In this document: positions 16,782 through 26,520 of the stretch, piece by piece
Layout of the letters: each line of letters starts with the position of its first letter
Numbering within the stretch: position 1 is the first letter of the stretch
NCBI RefSeq assembly: GCF_017826695.1
Contig: NZ_JAFFZW010000002.1
Coordinates: forward strand, 62,001-126,000
DNA: 64,000 nucleotides
Direction of reading: 5' to 3'
Source of the DNA: Pseudomonas alliivorans
GTDB taxonomy: Bacteria; Pseudomonadota; Gammaproteobacteria; Pseudomonadales; Pseudomonadaceae
Program-made: the position numbers and the translations under genes
The notes under the pieces: model-generated
What the model saw: the letters and a program-made list of their open reading frames with translations, nothing else
The model's database searches: none
What the model was told of the DNA's origin: nothing

Positions 16782-17561
16782 TCAGAACTTACGCGAAATG
16801 CCGATGAACATTGACGTCGAGCTGTCGGTCCCGTGCTCCACCAGCGGGCTGTCGGTCAATTCGTCCGGCAGGCTGGTGTAGCGTATATTGCCCGACACTT
16901 CCCACTGTTTGCCGATGGGTTGCGAGAAGCCCAGGCCAATGTAGGAAACGCTGGCGCTCCCTGGCCGGTAGCGGGTGATGCCACGCTGCTCTTCCTTGTT
17001 CAGGGTGCCGAAGTAGTAGTCCACCAGATTGGCAGACAGGTGTGTAGCGCCGATGTGAGGCTTGAAGCGCGTCTCGCCCCAACTGATCGGGTACGCGTAT
17101 TCAAGGTTCATCGAGTAACCGTCGCTGGTCCCGCTGACGTCGGATTTTGCGACCAGTTCGAGCTGCCCGCCGCTGCCACGCAGGCTGGCTGCCAGACCTG
17201 CATCAATGCCGTTGTCGCGGTCCTCCAGCAGATCCCGGTCGATACCGTTTCTGGCCAATTCACGGCGACCGAAGTCATCGCGGTCGATGCCGTCCATGTT
17301 CAGAGACACAATGGCGTCCAGCGAAAACACGCCGTTGTCGACCAGGTGATAGCCGCCGCTGATGCCACGTAGAAAAAAGCTGTCGCTGTCGTACCTGATC
17401 AGTGGCAACGGATTGACCTGCGTCCCGGCCCCGGCATAAGGGCTCTCGTTGATGGCTGCACCGAGGCCCAGGCTGAGGCTCGAGGATTCGGCAAACGCGG
17501 CCTTGAAAGGTAGAACAGGCAATAACAGGGCGGCAACAGCGGGCACGGACAGTCGTTTCAT
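16782..17561 (-). CDS. MipA/OmpV-family outer-membrane protein
   Basis: The 259-residue beta-barrel-like protein has a signal peptide ending around AFA. It has alternating amphipathic strands and the family features SLGLGAAINESPYAGAGTQVNPLPLIRYDSDSFF split over its N-terminus, with a final aromatic residue (ISRKF), the usual outer-membrane barrel C-terminus. MipA/OmpV proteins are linked to murein synthase scaffolding or antibiotic response. It is the first gene of an operon with the downstream two-component pair. Confidence 0.85.
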   Translation of the reverse strand: MKRLSVPAVAALLLPVLPFKAAFAESSSLSLGLGAAINESPYAGAGTQVNPLPLIRYDSDSFFLRGISGGYHLVDNGVFSLDAIVSLNMDGIDRDDFGRRELARNGIDRDLLEDRDNGIDAGLAASLRGSGGQLELVAKSDVSGTSDGYSMNLEYAYPISWGETRFKPHIGATHLSANLVDYYFGTLNKEEQRGITRYRPGSASVSYIGLGFSQPIGKQWEVSGNIRYTSLPDELTDSPLVEHGTDSSTSMFIGISRKF

Positions 17562-17638
17562 CGCAGTTCTCTGAGGTGAGCTTGAAAGGAATGGCGAGTG
17601 TGCGTGCGGTACTGTCGTTTCCTTGTCGCTGCGTCGTA

Positions 17639-18283
17639 TCAGGTCGCGATTGCAGCATCCGGTTCGGGCGCAGGCCGTTGCAGGTAGTGTTCGATCAGCG
17701 TCACAACTTCTGAAACAAACGCCGGTTGGGCGAGCAGTTCGGGCTGGTCTGCAGTGACGTTATGGATAATCGCGTGGGCCGCGATCCCCATCAGGTAAAT
17801 CGCAAGGTCCGGGTCAGGGACGTTCTTCATGAACGGCCTCAGGACTTCTGCGAACTGTCGCTGGAGCGAATCCTTGTCCTCCTCCATCTGGCGGACGGTG
17901 CGGGGCAGCTCTTCGTGGATGGCCTTGTGCAGTGCCGGAGCAACGCGGTGTTCGGCGACGATCATTTCGATGATCAGCGTCAAAGCGTCTCTGAGCGAGG
18001 GTTGGGCCGGCAGAACGTGCAATACCTCAAGCAGGTCAGTGCGTGTGTCAGCGGCATGGCGTCGCTGCAACTCGGCAATGATCGCCTCTTTGTTCGGGAA
18101 AAACTGATACAGCGAACCGATATTGACGCCTGCGCGTTCGGCAATGGCGTTGGTGGTCAGACCGTCCCAGCCTACCTTGGTCAAAATGTAAGTCGCTGCT
18201 TGAATAATGGCATCGACCGTTGCGCGAGAACGCGCCTGAGCCGGGATCTTTCTGGGTTTGACGGGAAAGCGGCTCTTGCTCAT
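17639..18283 (-). CDS. TetR-family transcriptional repressor
   Basis: The 214-residue protein has a typical TetR helix-turn-helix (IIQAATYILTKVGWDGLTTNAIAERAGVN split over residues ~26-54, then GSLYQFFPNKEAI) and a variable helical ligand domain. It is divergent from a nitroreductase gene, which leads into an RND efflux operon. Symmetric sites lie in the divergent promoter. It most likely represses itself, the nitroreductase and perhaps the pump until a toxic compound is bound. Confidence 0.87.
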   Translation of the reverse strand: MSKSRFPVKPRKIPAQARSRATVDAIIQAATYILTKVGWDGLTTNAIAERAGVNIGSLYQFFPNKEAIIAELQRRHAADTRTDLLEVLHVLPAQPSLRDALTLIIEMIVAEHRVAPALHKAIHEELPRTVRQMEEDKDSLQRQFAEVLRPFMKNVPDPDLAIYLMGIAAHAIIHNVTADQPELLAQPAFVSEVVTLIEHYLQRPAPEPDAAIAT

Positions 18284-18301
18284 TGGGCGCTCCGGAACAT
18301 G

Positions 18302-18328
18302 AGTTTTTAAAAACTAAGTATTAACTTA
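18302..18328. promoter_or_regulatory. Palindromic operator candidates for the TetR regulator
   Basis: AGTTTTTAAAAACT (18302-18315) is a perfect 14-bp palindrome. It is directly followed by TAAGT-ATTA-ACTTA (18315-18328), another inverted repeat. Both lie in the 95-bp gap between the divergent tetR-type and nitroreductase genes. This is the standard location and symmetry for a TetR operator. Confidence 0.5.
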
Positions 18329-18378
18329 CGATTTGAGTCGTGAAAACACAACGTTCTTCACGTACCGAGAATCGAATC

Positions 18379-19107
18379 ATGAACACACCTGATCCCGTAC
18401 TTGCGTGGGAAGCCTTTCAGGCCGCGAATCACTTTCGTCGAGCCGTCCGAAAATTCAACGCCACCCCTGTTGCAGAAAGTGATGTGCAGGCCCTGCTGGC
18501 GGAAGCGGCTTTTGCACCTTCGAGTGGCAACATGCAGCCCTATCAATTGCACTGGATTCGCGACCCTGTGTTGAAGGCCAGCATGGCGGAGGCCTGCAAC
18601 GGGCAGAAAGCCGCTGCAACGGCAGCCGAATTCATTGTGGTCGTTGCCAGCCCCGCACTGGGACTGCGTACCGCCAAGGCCCAGCTCGAACATGTCGAAG
18701 GCTCACGGGTACTGGGCGAAAACTCGAAGGTCTACTATCGCAAGCAAATAGGCATGTTCAAGAAAATTCTCGGCGTCGGGTCGTCCGTCCTGTGGTCACC
18801 GCTCGTCGCGCTCGCCACGCTGTTTCGTCCGACGTTGTCGCTGATTCCCGTAGGCCCTGTCGGCGGCCGTCAGTGGGCGGCCCGCAACGCTATCTTTGCC
18901 GCTCAGACCCTCATGCTGGGTGCCGCGGCAAAAGGGATCGATACCTGCCCCATGGAAGGGTTCTCCGCCTCACAGGTTGCCAGACTGCTGAATATCCCGC
19001 GTGGTGCTGTCATTCCGCTGGTCATCGCGCTCGGGTATCGGGCAGACGACGCCAGGATCGAGGATCGGTGGCGCAACCCGATATCGGATCTTGTGGTTTC
19101 TCATTGA
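18379..19107 (+). CDS. Nitroreductase-family FMN oxidoreductase
   Basis: The 242-residue protein (ATG at 18379) begins with the FMN-binding motif FRRAVRKF and continues with APSSGNMQPYQLHWI near residue 45. It has a central insertion and the C-terminal AQTLMLGAAAKGIDTCPMEGF plus VIPLVIALGYR. These enzymes reduce nitro groups or quinones with NAD(P)H in the cytoplasm. The gene is divergent from the TetR regulator and upstream of the RND genes, consistent with a detoxification module. Confidence 0.88.
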   Translation: MNTPDPVLAWEAFQAANHFRRAVRKFNATPVAESDVQALLAEAAFAPSSGNMQPYQLHWIRDPVLKASMAEACNGQKAAATAAEFIVVVASPALGLRTAKAQLEHVEGSRVLGENSKVYYRKQIGMFKKILGVGSSVLWSPLVALATLFRPTLSLIPVGPVGGRQWAARNAIFAAQTLMLGAAAKGIDTCPMEGFSASQVARLLNIPRGAVIPLVIALGYRADDARIEDRWRNPISDLVVSH

Positions 19108-19175
19108 TCACGGGCGGGTCTCGATAGTGAACTGACGACGTTGGCACGCGCTGCGACAGCCGTTGACGGTTTGAC

Positions 19176-20711
19176 GTGCGCTTACATCCGGTTATCCCAA
19201 TGACTTCCAGAATTCTGTGTTGCGCAAACCCGTGCGGACGTCGCTCGTCCGCGCATCCGTGGTATTGGCGATTATCACTGCACACCCTGAGTATGGCCCT
19301 GTTGGCGTCAGGCGGTTGTGCGTTGCAGCCCGCCTACGTCAAACCGACTCTGCCGACTCCTGCCGACTGGACTGAGCAGCGTTCTGCGGCAAACGGTCAG
19401 CAGGCGTTGCAGGATGCGGCGTGGTGGCATCTCTTGAACGATAAAGCGGTCGACGCTCTGATCGGGGACGCATTCGCTGACAACCCGACCTTGTTACAGG
19501 CATTGAGTCGCGTGGACGAAGCCAGGGCGAGCGTAAACGTGCAGGAAGCGGCGACGCTGCCTGCGATCGATCTGGACGCCAGCCTGAGGCGGGCGAAGAG
19601 CCAGAATACCTCGCCGGTTCGTTCGGGCGTGACAGCACTCAGTACCTCGACCTCGGCTGGCCCGGTTTTCAGTTGGGAGCTCGATCTCTTCGGGCGAGTC
19701 AGTCAATCGATCGAGGCTTCGCGCGATCACCTCGATGCCCGCACCGCAGACGCAGCGTCGGCGCGTCTGACCCTCGCAGCGGATGTGGCAAATGACGTGC
19801 TTTCTCTGCGCGCATGCGAAAACTCCCGGCGCGTGTGGGTAGACGATATTGCTTCCCGCGAGAAGACCCTGGCGCTGACCCGGCTGCGCATGAACGCCGG
19901 GCTGGCTGCGCCCGCTGACGAGGCTCGTCTGCTGACCGGCCTTGCAGGCTCGCGCACCAGTCTGGCGACTCAGGTTGATCAATGTGCCCGCCAGGTCAAT
20001 GCGCTGGTCGCGCTGAGCGGTGAAGAGGCCGATAAAGTGCGCCTTCTGATCGGAGCGCCCGCCGCTGGGGACAGCGCCGAGCCGGTGTCCATGCCTCGGG
20101 CACCGCAAGCGCAACCTGAGTTATCCGCGACAATGCTGACATCGCATCCCGCCATCATCTCGGCAGAACGCGAAATGGCCGCCGCCTGGTCCGATATCGC
20201 CGTGGCCCGCGCTGATCGACTGCCGCGTATCGACCTGGCGGCTGCGCTGACCGGGCAATGGATTCGTGCGGCAGGTTCCAGCCTCGATTTCAACACGTGG
20301 TCCATCGGACCGAGCCTGACCGGTCCGCTCTTCGATGGCGGGGCGGGTGCGGCAAATGTGAAAAGTGCCCAGGCTCGTTATCGGCGCGCCAGCGCCAGTT
20401 TGCGAGGCACGCTACGTACAACTGTCGAGGATGTGGAGAACGCGCTGGCCGCGCAAGCCTCGGCAGCGTCGCGGGTGCTGTCCACACAGGAAGGTGTCAG
20501 CGCCGCCCGCACCACCTTCAAGGTCAGTGATGACCAATGGAAAGCCGGGGCCATCAGTCTGTTCGAGCTGGAAGACGCCCGTCGGCAGTTTGCGTCGGCA
20601 CAGGATGCCGAAATCTCCGCCCTGCGCGATCAGGGACAAGCCTGGATCGCGCTCGTCAAAGCCACGGGCACCGCTATCACCTTGACCCCGGACACCACTT
20701 CTCATGAATAA
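19176..20711 (+). CDS. RND efflux outer-membrane lipoprotein (NodT/OprM family)
   Basis: About 511 residues from the GTG at 19176, or slightly fewer from the ATG at 19200; the start is uncertain. A lipobox (LLASGGC, Cys near 48) indicates a lipoprotein anchored in the outer membrane. The rest shows the two repeated TolC-like halves, with LQALSRVDEARA in the first and VENALAAQASAA in the second, plus PVFSWELDLFGRV and GPSLTGPLFDGG. It forms the exit duct for the adaptor and pump encoded next. It overlaps the adaptor gene by 8 bp. Confidence 0.88.
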   Translation: MRLHPVIPMTSRILCCANPCGRRSSAHPWYWRLSLHTLSMALLASGGCALQPAYVKPTLPTPADWTEQRSAANGQQALQDAAWWHLLNDKAVDALIGDAFADNPTLLQALSRVDEARASVNVQEAATLPAIDLDASLRRAKSQNTSPVRSGVTALSTSTSAGPVFSWELDLFGRVSQSIEASRDHLDARTADAASARLTLAADVANDVLSLRACENSRRVWVDDIASREKTLALTRLRMNAGLAAPADEARLLTGLAGSRTSLATQVDQCARQVNALVALSGEEADKVRLLIGAPAAGDSAEPVSMPRAPQAQPELSATMLTSHPAIISAEREMAAAWSDIAVARADRLPRIDLAAALTGQWIRAAGSSLDFNTWSIGPSLTGPLFDGGAGAANVKSAQARYRRASASLRGTLRTTVEDVENALAAQASAASRVLSTQEGVSAARTTFKVSDDQWKAGAISLFELEDARRQFASAQDAEISALRDQGQAWIALVKATGTAITLTPDTTSHE

Positions 20712-21789
20712 GTTATTGATCCTGGCCTTCAGCCGCAGGTCACTGAGCCTGATCGTGCCGTGCGCGATGCTGATCATCGCCGGTGTGCTTTATATGAGGC
20801 CGACTGAAGCGACCCCGTCAGCCAGCCTGCCTGCTCCGGCGCTGACCGTGACCGTCGCCTCGGCGGTCGACACCCTCTGGCCCGGGATCATCGAAGCCGG
20901 TGGTTCTGTTGCACCCTGGGAAGAAGCCGTGATCGGCGCTCAGGTTTCCAATCTGCGGCTTACCGACTTGCGCGTCAATGTAGGCGATCACGTCACACGG
21001 GGGCAGTTGCTCGCCACCTTCGATGCCGATCTGTTGAGCGCCGATGAAGCGCGTCTCAAGGCCAACTGGCTTCAGGCCGATGCCAACCGCAAGCGTGCGT
21101 TGCTGCTCAAAGGTACAGGCGGCATGAGCGATCAGGACGTGCTTCAGTATGAAACCCAGGCAGATGTCACCAGGGCACAGCTGACCGGCACGCAGTTGCA
21201 GCTGCGCTATGCCCGTGTGGTTGCACCGGACGATGGCGTGATCAGCGCACGCAGCGCCACAACGGGCGCCGTGTACGGTAATGGACAGGAATTATTTCGC
21301 CTGATTCGTCAAAGCCGGCTGGAGTGGCGTGGCGAACTGAGTGCGGCACAAATGACTCAGGTGCAGTCCGGCCAGCCTGTCGATCTCGAATTGCCTGATG
21401 GCACGTCGGCTTCCGCCACCGTCCGTGAGCTGGCCCCCAGTCTGGACACTCAGACCCGGCTGGGACTGGCCTATGCCGACATCGACTCCGGCAGTACGGC
21501 ACGTTCGGGCATGTACGCCAAAGGCAGAATCGGACTGACAGAGCGTCCTGCAGTGGTCGTTCCTGCGGCAAGCGTAGTGATTCGTGACGGCCGCAGCTAC
21601 GTCCCCAAAGTGCTCGACGATCACCGCATCAGTCTGCAGATCGTGACAGTTGGCAGGCGACATGTCAGCGATGTCGAGATCGTTTCCGGGATCAGCGCGG
21701 GCGACAGAGTGGTGGTGCAGGGCGCCGGTTTTCTGAATGACGGTGACCTGGTTCACGTTGCTGCCGCACCGTTGCAAGGGAAGGAGTAA
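20704..21789 (+). CDS. RND efflux periplasmic adaptor (membrane fusion protein)
   Basis: The 361-residue protein has an N-terminal hydrophobic anchor. A lipoyl half-motif (GGSVAPWEEAVIGAQVSN) is followed by a short helical hairpin, the second lipoyl half (YARVVAPDDGVISARSAT) and a beta-barrel domain ending ISAGDRVVVQGAGFL. It bridges pump and outer-membrane duct. It overlaps the duct gene upstream and is separated from the pump gene by 3 bp. Confidence 0.88.
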   Translation: MNKLLILAFSRRSLSLIVPCAMLIIAGVLYMRPTEATPSASLPAPALTVTVASAVDTLWPGIIEAGGSVAPWEEAVIGAQVSNLRLTDLRVNVGDHVTRGQLLATFDADLLSADEARLKANWLQADANRKRALLLKGTGGMSDQDVLQYETQADVTRAQLTGTQLQLRYARVVAPDDGVISARSATTGAVYGNGQELFRLIRQSRLEWRGELSAAQMTQVQSGQPVDLELPDGTSASATVRELAPSLDTQTRLGLAYADIDSGSTARSGMYAKGRIGLTERPAVVVPAASVVIRDGRSYVPKVLDDHRISLQIVTVGRRHVSDVEIVSGISAGDRVVVQGAGFLNDGDLVHVAAAPLQGKE

Positions 21790-21792
21790 GTC

Positions 21793-24700
21793 ATGAATTT
21801 CGCCACCTGGTCCATTCGCAACCCCATCCCTTCGATCCTGCTTTTTATGCTGCTGTCACTGGCAGGCATCCTGAGCTTTCGTGCCTTGCCCATTGCCAAC
21901 ATGCCTGATCTCGACTTGCCTACCGTGGTCATTTCACTGACCCAGCCGGGCGCGGCTCCGGCGCAACTGGAAACCGAGGTGGCGCGCAAGGTCGAGAACT
22001 CCCTGGCGACGCTGTCCGGTATCAAGCACGTCAGCACCTCCATCGTTGACGGGCTGGTCACTATCAACGTTGAGTTCATTCTGGAGAAGAAGCTCTCCGA
22101 TGCCCTGATCGAGGCCAAGGATGCCGTAGACCGCGTGCGATCCGACCTGCCCAGCGATCTGGAACAGCCGTCCATCAGCGCAGTTCGTGTTGGCAGTGAT
22201 GAGGCGACATTGCTGTATGCGGTGTCTTCTTCGCGCATTGATGAAGAGGCGCTTTCGTGGTTTGTCGACGACACGTTGAGCAAGACGATATTGAGCGTGC
22301 CGGGCATCGGTAAGTTCGAGCGCGTCGGCGGTGTGCAGCGCCAGGTGCGGGTGGAAGTCGATCCCGCAAGCCTCGCTGCACAGGGCGCGACCGCTGCGGA
22401 CGTTTCACGTGCCTTGAAGAGCGTCGAGCAGGAGTCGTCTGGCGGGCGAGGGCAAATGGGCGGGGCCGAGCAGGCCTTGCGGACCATCGCCACCATAAGG
22501 CAGGCGGACGAGCTCAATAGCCTTCCCGTGGTGCTGAGCAATGGTCGACGCGTGAATCTGGATCAGGTGGCGGTGGTCAAGGATACCTACGCGGATCGTA
22601 CCCAGATCGCGACGCTCGATGGCAAGCTGGTAGTCGGGTTTCGGTTGTTTCGCGCCAAGGGGTTCGATGAGACCCGCGTCGCGGCAGACGTGATGCAAGC
22701 GCTCGATCAGCTTCGGTCCGCTGACCCGAGCCTCGGTTTTACCAAGGTCTCCGGCACTGTCGACTACACCCGCGAGCAATACGAAGGCTCTATGCACATG
22801 CTGTACGAAGGGGCGTTGCTGGCCGTTCTGGTGGTGTGGTGGTTTCTGCGCGACTGGCGTGCCACGCTGATCTCTGCATCGGCGTTGCCCTTGTCGGTAT
22901 TGCCGACGTTTCTGGTCATGAACTGGCTCGGTTACTCGCTCAATACCCTGACGCTGCTCGCGCTGGCAGTCATCGTCGGCATTCTGGTGGACGATGCCAT
23001 TGTCGAGATCGAGAACATCGAGCGGCACAGTCGCATGGGCAAACCCATCAAGCAGGCTGCGGGTGACGCCGTGACTGAAATTGCTCTGGCTGTCATGGCA
23101 ACCACCATGACCCTGGTGGTGATGTTCCTGCCCACCGCGATGATGAGTGGCGTCCCCGGCCTGTTCTTCAAACAGTTTGGCTGGACGGCGGTGGTGGCGG
23201 TGCTGTCCTCGCTTCTGGTGGCGCGGATACTCACGCCGATGATGGCGGCTTATCTGCTCAAGGCCCATGAAGCCAGGCAGGAAACGGCTGAGGGTGCGCT
23301 GATGACGCGCTATCTGGGTTGGGTGCGCTGGTGCCTGAAGCATCGTGGCCTGACCCTGGTAGCCACCCTGTTGGTGTTTGTCGCGTCGATAGCCATGGTT
23401 CCGCTTTTGGAGACGGGCTTGATTCCAGCGTCCGACAAGGGGTACAGCAATATCAACGTGGAACTGCCTCCGGGCAGCAGTCTGGCGGCGACCCAGTCGA
23501 CGGTCGAGGCGGTGAGCCAGGCCATCAAGGGCATTCCGGGCATTGAGCATGTGTTCAGCACGGTAGGGGTGGCTCAGTCTGCCGGGCACGGACAGACCCA
23601 GGCAGCCGAATTGCGCCGCGCCACGATGACCCTGGTGCTGTCTGCCCGTGGCGCGCGTGCCGGTCAGACCGATATCGAAAACCGGATACGCACGGTGTTG
23701 CATGACGTGCCGGGTGCGCGGTTCTCGCTGGGCACGGGTGGTCTGGGTGAGAAGATGGCACTGATCCTTTCCAGTGATGACCCGGCGGCGCTCAAGGCGA
23801 CGGCGCAGGCGCTGGAGCGTGAATTGCGTGATGTACCGGGCCTCGCCAACATCACCTCGACCGCAAGTCTGGAGCGCCCGGAAATCGTAGTCCGACCGGA
23901 CGCCCGCCAGGCGGCGGAGCGCGGCGTCACCACGGCGACCATCGGCGAAACGTTGCGCATCGCAACCAATGGTGACTTCGATGCGCAGATGGCCAAGCTG
24001 AACCTGGATAACCGTCAGATATCGATCCAAGTGCGTATTCCACAACTTGCGCGGCAGGATCTGGACACCATTGCCGGTCTCCGGGTCCGTGGCCGGGACG
24101 GGCTGGTTCCTCTGTCGAGCGTCGCAAATCTGAGTGTGGAAAGCGGCCCGACCCAGATCGACCGCTATGACCGACGTCGCTATGCCAATGTCAGCGCCGA
24201 CCTGGGTCACATGCCGCTCGGCCAGGCACTGGCTATCGCCCGGTCCTTACCGGCCATCCAGTCGATGCCGTCCAGCGTCAGACTGATCGAGACAGGCGAC
24301 GCAGAGATCATGGCCGAGCTGATGGGCGGGTTCGGCATGGCCATCATCATTGGTCTGGTTTGCGTCTACGTGGTGCTGGTGCTGCTGTTCAGCGATTTCT
24401 TCCAGCCGTTGACTATTCTGTTTGCCATTCCGCTGTCGGTGGGCGGCGCCTTTGTCGCCTTGCTGCTCACCCGAGGCATGCTGAGCCTGCCGTCCCTGAT
24501 CGGTCTCGTGATGCTGATGGGCATTGTCACCAAGAACTCGATTCTGCTGGTCGAGTATTCGGTGATGGGCATCAGAAAGCAGGGCCTTTCAGTGGTGGAT
24601 GCCCTGATCAATGCCTGCCACAAGCGGGTTCGCCCGATCATCATGACCACCCTTGCAATGATCGCGGGGATGATGCCGATTGCCTTGGGGCTGGGTGCTG

Positions 24701-24873
24701 ATGCGAGTTTCCGACAGCCGATGGCGATTGCGGTGATCGGCGGGTTGATGACCTCGACCGCGTTGAGCCTGCTGGTCGTGCCTGTTGCCTTCACTTATAT
24801 CGACGACCTGGAGCGCTTGCTGCACCGATGGTTCAGTCGCGACCCTGCTCGCCGTGGCGAGCCTACTCACTGA
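21793..24873 (+). CDS. RND-family efflux pump transporter
   Basis: The 1026-residue proton antiporter has the expected twelve-helix, two-repeat RND plan. TM1 begins at SIRNPIPSILLFML, followed by the first large periplasmic loop with VARKVENSLATLSGIKHV. TM4 contains GILVDDAIVEIENIE with the proton-relay Asp pair. A second half carries LVMLMGIVTKNSILLVEY. Export substrates are not predictable from sequence. It is the last gene of an OMP-adaptor-pump operon under likely TetR control, with its 3' end overlapping a convergent permease gene by 11 bp. Confidence 0.9.
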   Translation: MNFATWSIRNPIPSILLFMLLSLAGILSFRALPIANMPDLDLPTVVISLTQPGAAPAQLETEVARKVENSLATLSGIKHVSTSIVDGLVTINVEFILEKKLSDALIEAKDAVDRVRSDLPSDLEQPSISAVRVGSDEATLLYAVSSSRIDEEALSWFVDDTLSKTILSVPGIGKFERVGGVQRQVRVEVDPASLAAQGATAADVSRALKSVEQESSGGRGQMGGAEQALRTIATIRQADELNSLPVVLSNGRRVNLDQVAVVKDTYADRTQIATLDGKLVVGFRLFRAKGFDETRVAADVMQALDQLRSADPSLGFTKVSGTVDYTREQYEGSMHMLYEGALLAVLVVWWFLRDWRATLISASALPLSVLPTFLVMNWLGYSLNTLTLLALAVIVGILVDDAIVEIENIERHSRMGKPIKQAAGDAVTEIALAVMATTMTLVVMFLPTAMMSGVPGLFFKQFGWTAVVAVLSSLLVARILTPMMAAYLLKAHEARQETAEGALMTRYLGWVRWCLKHRGLTLVATLLVFVASIAMVPLLETGLIPASDKGYSNINVELPPGSSLAATQSTVEAVSQAIKGIPGIEHVFSTVGVAQSAGHGQTQAAELRRATMTLVLSARGARAGQTDIENRIRTVLHDVPGARFSLGTGGLGEKMALILSSDDPAALKATAQALERELRDVPGLANITSTASLERPEIVVRPDARQAAERGVTTATIGETLRIATNGDFDAQMAKLNLDNRQISIQVRIPQLARQDLDTIAGLRVRGRDGLVPLSSVANLSVESGPTQIDRYDRRRYANVSADLGHMPLGQALAIARSLPAIQSMPSSVRLIETGDAEIMAELMGGFGMAIIIGLVCVYVVLVLLFSDFFQPLTILFAIPLSVGGAFVALLLTRGMLSLPSLIGLVMLMGIVTKNSILLVEYSVMGIRKQGLSVVDALINACHKRVRPIIMTTLAMIAGMMPIALGLGADASFRQPMAIAVIGGLMTSTALSLLVVPVAFTYIDDLERLLHRWFSRDPARRGEPTH

Positions 24874-26179
24874 GATGTGAAACAGCCTGTTGCCTGCCCA
24901 GCCGGGTCAGGCCGTACAGCACCGCACCGACCACCAGCATGACCCCGGCCCGCAGCCATGTTTCCGGCCCTTGCTGAGTCAACAGTAACAGACAGGACAG
25001 TATCCCAAGGGCGGGAATCGCCCCATGCACCTGAAAGTGTGCAGGCTCGACCTTGTCACGCTTGAGCACCAGCACGGCCACATTGACGCTGAGGAATACG
25101 AACAGCAACAGCAGCACCACCGTTTCGGCGAGCGTGGTCAGGGTGCTGGTGAACGACAGCGCGATGGCAACCCCTGTGGTGACCAGAATGGCAACGCCGG
25201 GTGTGCGTCGACGCGGCAGCACATTGCCCAGAAGCGCAGGCAGCAGCCCTTCGCGCGCCATGCCGAAGGTCAGCCGGCTGGCCATGATCATCGTCAACAA
25301 CGCGCCATTGGCGACCGCAATCAGCGCAATCAACGCAAACCAGGGTGACGGAATTCCCAGGCCCGACGCCTTGACGACATCCAGCAGCGGTGCCTGCGAG
25401 TCCTTCAACTGATCCACCGGCAATACCATGGCCGCGCCCACGCCGACCAGCACATACACAGCGCCTGCAATCAGCAGGGCACCGAACAGGGCGCGGGGAT
25501 AGACCTTGCGCACATCCTTGATTTCCTCAGCCAGGTTGGCGGAAGTTTCGAAGCCGACGAAGGAATAAAAGGCCAGCAACGATGCCGCCAGAATGGCCGT
25601 GGCAGGGGAGGCCGTGTCCAGTTCGAACACCCTTTGCGGGACGCCCTGACCCTGACCGACGAACCAGGCAGCAGCAGCGATCACCATGACCAGTCCGCTC
25701 AGTTCGATGGTGGTCATCAGCAGGTTGGCTCCCAACGACTCCTTGATGCCTCGCGCATTCAACAATCCAACGATCACCAGAAACCCGACACAGACCCATT
25801 GCGGAGGCACGCTGATCAGCGCTTGCAGATAGTCACCGGCGAACGCAACGGCCAGTCCTGCTGCGCTGGTGACGCCCGCCGCGATCATCGAGAAGCCCAC
25901 CAGAAAGGACAACAGGGGTTTGCCAAAGGCTTTTTCGGCATACACCGCAGCGCCGCCCGCCCGTGGGTACTTGGTGACCAGTTCCGCGTAGGACGCTGCC
26001 GTCAGCAGGGCAAAACACAGTGCGATCAGCAAGGGCGCCCAGATGGCTCCGCCCACGCGTCCGGCGATGGTGCCGGCCAGCGCATAGACGCCAGCGCCGA
26101 GCACGTCGCCAAGGATGAACAGCATCAGCATCGGAGCGGTAATCGCGCGTCGTAGTGACGCTTTTTCGTGACTGGCCAT
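24863..26179 (-). CDS. APC-superfamily amino acid permease
   Basis: The 438-residue inner-membrane transporter has about twelve helices. TM1 contains the substrate-binding GDVLGAGVYALAG turn, and FVGFETSANLAEEIKDVRK is the conserved APC stretch after TM6. It would import an amino acid or a related compound by proton symport. It is monocistronic as far as seen. The substrate is not predictable. Confidence 0.85.
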   Translation of the reverse strand: MASHEKASLRRAITAPMLMLFILGDVLGAGVYALAGTIAGRVGGAIWAPLLIALCFALLTAASYAELVTKYPRAGGAAVYAEKAFGKPLLSFLVGFSMIAAGVTSAAGLAVAFAGDYLQALISVPPQWVCVGFLVIVGLLNARGIKESLGANLLMTTIELSGLVMVIAAAAWFVGQGQGVPQRVFELDTASPATAILAASLLAFYSFVGFETSANLAEEIKDVRKVYPRALFGALLIAGAVYVLVGVGAAMVLPVDQLKDSQAPLLDVVKASGLGIPSPWFALIALIAVANGALLTMIMASRLTFGMAREGLLPALLGNVLPRRRTPGVAILVTTGVAIALSFTSTLTTLAETVVLLLLFVFLSVNVAVLVLKRDKVEPAHFQVHGAIPALGILSCLLLLTQQGPETWLRAGVMLVVGAVLYGLTRLGRQQAVSHLSE

Positions 26180-26355
26180 GGGGCGTGATTCCTTTCAGCG
26201 GCTGCGGCGTATGAGGTTCAGCGTTATGAGGTTCAGAGCCTTGCAGTGGCGGTTGGTTCTGACTTTCGGCCAAGTGTCCTGATCGAAGGCAAGGGCTCGG
26301 CCTGCTTCGGTTCTGGAGCGATGCCTGAGGAACGTCCGATGGAATGTTCCAGGGT

Positions 26356-26520
26356 TCAGTCTTCTTCGCGCCGCCTACGGCAGCGCTCCAGCAGACGCCT
26401 GCGTGGGGCTTCCGGGCGAAGCTCCCGGACGATCAGCCTGAAAATCTGTTTCACTTTGCTGGCGATATCGTTCGTCAGTGAATGTTTTGCATCCCGTTTT
26501 TGCTCAGTGACCGCTGTCAT
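26356..26520 (-). CDS. Small basic protein, 54 residues
   Basis: An ATG with a good AAGGA site 4-8 bp upstream opens a 54-residue frame. It begins MTAVTEQKRDAKHSLTND, continues SKVKQIFRLIVRELRPEA and ends in an Arg/Glu-rich tail (CRRRREED). No family is recognised. Composition suggests an amphipathic helix followed by a nucleic-acid-like basic end. It is the only plausible gene in the gap 26180-26741. The remainder of that gap holds an inverted repeat (GGCACCGG at 26557 with CCGGTGCC at 26575) and no other signal. Confidence 0.45.
   Translation of the reverse strand: MTAVTEQKRDAKHSLTNDIASKVKQIFRLIVRELRPEAPRRRLLERCRRRREED

Noticed and set aside
22405..24210. 601-codon open frame antisense to the RND pump
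   Set aside because: Composition is rich in His, Gln and Arg, typical of an antisense shadow; the RND motifs on the other strand are decisive.
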